DNA from: Spirochaetota bacterium
GTDB lineage: Bacteria; Spirochaetota; Spirochaetia; Treponematales; Rectinemataceae
DNA length: 64,000 nt
Direction: 5' to 3'
NCBI GenBank assembly: GCA_029265255.1
Contig: JAJUJQ010000001.1
Location: 310,001 to 374,000 of the forward strand
Below the pieces are notes generated by a model that worked only from the letters and a program-made list of their open reading frames with translations, made no database searches and was not told where the DNA came from. The position numbers and the translations under genes are program-made. Shown here one piece after another: positions 62,002 to 64,000 of the stretch (positions are counted from its first letter, which is position 1; the number at the start of each line of letters is the position of its first letter).

Positions 62002-63015
62002 ATGGCAGATATGACGAATCCGGCGAAAGTTCCTGCAATCGCGGCAAAACTTGCCACGGGCACAAGGGGTGCAGCAGCGCGCCAGAAAATCCTGGCATTT
62101 TCCAGTCTTGTCCTGCTGATCATCGTTTTTTCTCTCCTGTCGCCGAATTTTTTCCAGCCGTACAACCTGATCGCGATTATGCTCGCGACAGCGGTTAATG
62201 GCGTGCTGGCAATTGGTGTAACCTTCGTCATCATCACGGGTGGCATCGATCTATCCGTGGGCACCATGATGACATTCACTGCGGTAATGGCCGCACAGAC
62301 CGTCGCCGTGTGGAACCTGCCGGTAGCGGTCGGCATCCTGGTGGCACTTGCGACGGGCGTTATTTGTGGAGGGGCTTCAGGAATCATGATCGCGAAATTC
62401 CGGCTCCCGCCCTTTATTGCCACCCTTGGAATGAATATGCTCACCAAGGGGCTCTCTCTCATTATCGCAAAATCAAAGCCGATCTACTTTACCAATGCCC
62501 CTTCTTTCTCGAAGATCTCGATGGGGACTATTTTCCCTTTTATAAAGGACTTCCAGATACCAAACGCCGTTATCATTCTGTTCTTGCTTGCGATCCTCGC
62601 TAGTTTCGTGCTCAACCGCACGATATTTGGCCGCTATACCTTCGCTATTGGCTCGAATGAGGAAGCGGTCCGGCTTTCGGGAATCAATACCGATCGCTGG
62701 AAAATCGCGGTCTACGCGGTTAATGGCTTGATTGCCGGAATCGCCGGTATCCTGATTGCTTCGCGGCTCAATTCAGCCCAGCCGGCTCTCGGTCAGGGTT
62801 ATGAGCTTGATGCGATTGCCGCCGCGGTTATTGGTGGCACATCACTGTCCGGCGGGGAGGGAACCATTCTGGGCACCATAATCGGCGCCTTCATCATGAG
62901 CGTACTCACGAATGGGCTGCGTATTTTGTCTGTGCCGCAGGAATGGCAAATCGTCACGACCGGAATCATCATTATCTTCGCTGTGTATGTCGACATGCTG
63001 CGGCGGAGACGTTGA
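62002..63015 (+). CDS. sugar ABC transporter permease (RbsC type)
   Basis: A 337-residue membrane protein with eight to ten helices. Family motifs: ITGGIDLSVGTMMTFTAV, FRLPPFIATLGMNMLTKG, GSNEEAVRLSGIN and GQGYELDAIAAAVIGGTSLS followed by GGEG. These are typical of monosaccharide importers. It starts 43 bases after rbsA; AAGGA is ahead of the ATG. Confidence 0.94.
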   Translation: MADMTNPAKVPAIAAKLATGTRGAAARQKILAFSSLVLLIIVFSLLSPNFFQPYNLIAIMLATAVNGVLAIGVTFVIITGGIDLSVGTMMTFTAVMAAQTVAVWNLPVAVGILVALATGVICGGASGIMIAKFRLPPFIATLGMNMLTKGLSLIIAKSKPIYFTNAPSFSKISMGTIFPFIKDFQIPNAVIILFLLAILASFVLNRTIFGRYTFAIGSNEEAVRLSGINTDRWKIAVYAVNGLIAGIAGILIASRLNSAQPALGQGYELDAIAAAVIGGTSLSGGEGTILGTIIGAFIMSVLTNGLRILSVPQEWQIVTTGIIIIFAVYVDMLRRRR

Positions 63016-63069
63016 ATGTGGCACACACCGTTTCTGCATGGAAACGGAAATTATAAGGAGGAGACGTCT

Positions 63070-64000
63070 ATGAAAAAACGCATGGTCGTTCTCGCGCTGG
63101 CGCTGATGCTGGTAGCGGTGGGCTCACTTGCAGCCCAGACCTACTACATTCCGCTCATCTCCAAGGGATTCCAGCACCAGTTCTGGCAGGCGGTCAAGGA
63201 AGGAGCGCTTCAGGCAGCCAAGGATTTCAAGGTGAATATCACCTTTGAAGGGCCTGAGTCCGAATCAATGGTCGACAAGCAGATCGATATGCTTGCGGCG
63301 GCGCTCGCAAAGAAGCCAAACGCCCTCGGTTTTGCCGCGCTTGACAGCAAGGCGGCGATTCCCTATCTGCAGCAGGCCCAGAAAGCCGGCATCCCTGTCA
63401 TTGCATTTGACTCTGGTGTCGATAGTGACATACCGCTCACCACTTGCGCGACGGATAACGTTGCAGCAGCTGCCTACGCGGCTGACAAGATGGCTGAGCT
63501 TATCGGTGGAGCGGGAGAAGTGGCAGTCATTGTGCACGACCAGACCAGCCGCACTGGTATTGACCGCAGGGATGGCTTTGTGAACCGGATTAAATCAAAA
63601 TATCCCAACATCAAGATCGTAAGCGTGCAGTATGGTGGCGGTGACCATCTGAAATCGACAGATCTTGCCAAGGCAATCATTCAGGCCTACCCGAATCTGA
63701 AGGGTTTCTTCGGTGCCAATGAAGGTTCGGCAATCGGCGTGCTTAACGGTGTCAAGGAAATGGGCAAGGTCGGCAAAATTGTGGTGATCGGCTATGATTC
63801 TGGAGCGCAGCAGATCGCGGCTATCCGCAGTGGGGAAATGGCGGGCGCAATCACCCAGAACCCAGTCGGCATCGGATACAAGACGGTCGAATATGCCGTA
63901 AAGGCGCTTAAGGGCGAGAAGTTCCCGAAATTCATCGATACCGGCTTCTATTGGTACGACAAAAAGAATATCGATGATCCGAAGATCAAGGCTGTTTTGT
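63070..64000 (+). CDS. sugar ABC transporter substrate-binding protein, 3' end beyond window
   Basis: The frame from ATG 63070 (behind AAGGAGGAGA) is open to the window end, about 310 residues. A signal peptide (MKKRMVVLALALMLVAVGSL) leads a periplasmic type I binding protein of the RbsB family: YYIPLISKGFQHQFWQAVKE, GIPVIAFDSGVDSD, AVIVHDQTSRTGIDRRDGF, FGANEGSAIGVLNGV and VVIGYDSGAQQI. Few residues are missing at the C-terminus. The ligand is a sugar or polyol; the sequence does not tell which. It ends the importer unit seen here. Confidence 0.92.
   Translation, partial: MKKRMVVLALALMLVAVGSLAAQTYYIPLISKGFQHQFWQAVKEGALQAAKDFKVNITFEGPESESMVDKQIDMLAAALAKKPNALGFAALDSKAAIPYLQQAQKAGIPVIAFDSGVDSDIPLTTCATDNVAAAAYAADKMAELIGGAGEVAVIVHDQTSRTGIDRRDGFVNRIKSKYPNIKIVSVQYGGGDHLKSTDLAKAIIQAYPNLKGFFGANEGSAIGVLNGVKEMGKVGKIVVIGYDSGAQQIAAIRSGEMAGAITQNPVGIGYKTVEYAVKALKGEKFPKFIDTGFYWYDKKNIDDPKIKAVL

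Noticed and set aside
1..64000. tRNA, rRNA, CRISPR, insertion sequence, prophage or attachment site
   Set aside because: No intergenic stretch holds cloverleaf-like or repeat-spacer structure, and no transposase, integrase or phage protein is encoded; composition is even throughout.

Overview
The window is a compact, entirely chromosomal-looking stretch of about 57% G+C DNA, most likely from a free-living or gut/sediment-type anaerobic spirochaete. The clues are a Pur-alpha/BpuR-type nucleic-acid-binding protein, a 30-residue AURKAIP1/COX24-like ribosomal mini-protein, a Vor-Ptb-Buk branched-acid energy module, TRAP and Rbs-type transport, and a tungsten/molybdenum cofactor operon. I see no transposase, integrase, phage gene, rRNA, tRNA or CRISPR array. 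Assignment to Spirochaetota is an inference from gene content; I do not name a species.

Layout. 1-3.8 kb: a minus-strand tungstate uptake and molybdopterin operon (tupABC-moeA-moaA) behind a sequence that closely resembles a Moco/Tuco riboswitch. 3.8-6.5 kb: PduL phosphotransacylase, a long uracil phosphoribosyltransferase-like protein and NudC. 6.5-18.8 kb: housekeeping genes (Crp-type regulator and divergent GltS-like carrier, PlsC, Smr, IF-1, DksA-like, PHP phosphatase, a degenerate sensor kinase, TrxB, RNase HII, Pur-alpha protein, phosphohexomutase, a P-loop/Asp23-like fusion, the ribosomal mini-protein). 19-23.7 kb: buk-ptb-vorDBAC, which would turn branched 2-oxoacids into acyl-CoA, acyl-phosphate and ATP. 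23.8-36.9 kb: MtgA-like glycosyltransferase, YaiI, ManA, a JAMM-helicase fusion, ROK regulator, ExoIII, rhomboid, glycine C-acetyltransferase, FmdB-type protein, an E2-like pseudo-acyltransferase, an Asp/Glu racemase divergent from a GltP-type symporter.

37-44.4 kb: a minus-strand operon for a TRAP transporter followed by E1 alpha, E1 beta and E2 of a 2-oxoacid (pyruvate/acetoin-type) dehydrogenase, without its own E3. 44.7-47.4 kb: argGH. 47.4-64 kb: the most unusual region. A DeoR regulator leads a long minus-strand operon that joins a complete second 2-oxoacid dehydrogenase (E2, E3 and a fused E1 alpha-beta) to a PHP-domain protein, an N-terminally extended SDR, an FGGY sugar kinase, a sorbose-1-phosphate-reductase-like MDR enzyme and an iron alcohol dehydrogenase. 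A divergent Rbs-type sugar ABC importer starts from the same intergenic region. That region carries 11-bp DeoR-style repeats on one side and two LacI-style palindromes around a promoter on the other. The set looks like a self-contained polyol/ketose import-to-acyl-CoA pathway whose substrate I cannot name with certainty.

A recurring theme is compactness: several tail-to-tail gene overlaps, many ATGA junctions, and at least six genes lacking a Shine-Dalgarno sequence whose -10-like hexamer lies 5-9 bases before the ATG, as if transcribed leaderless.
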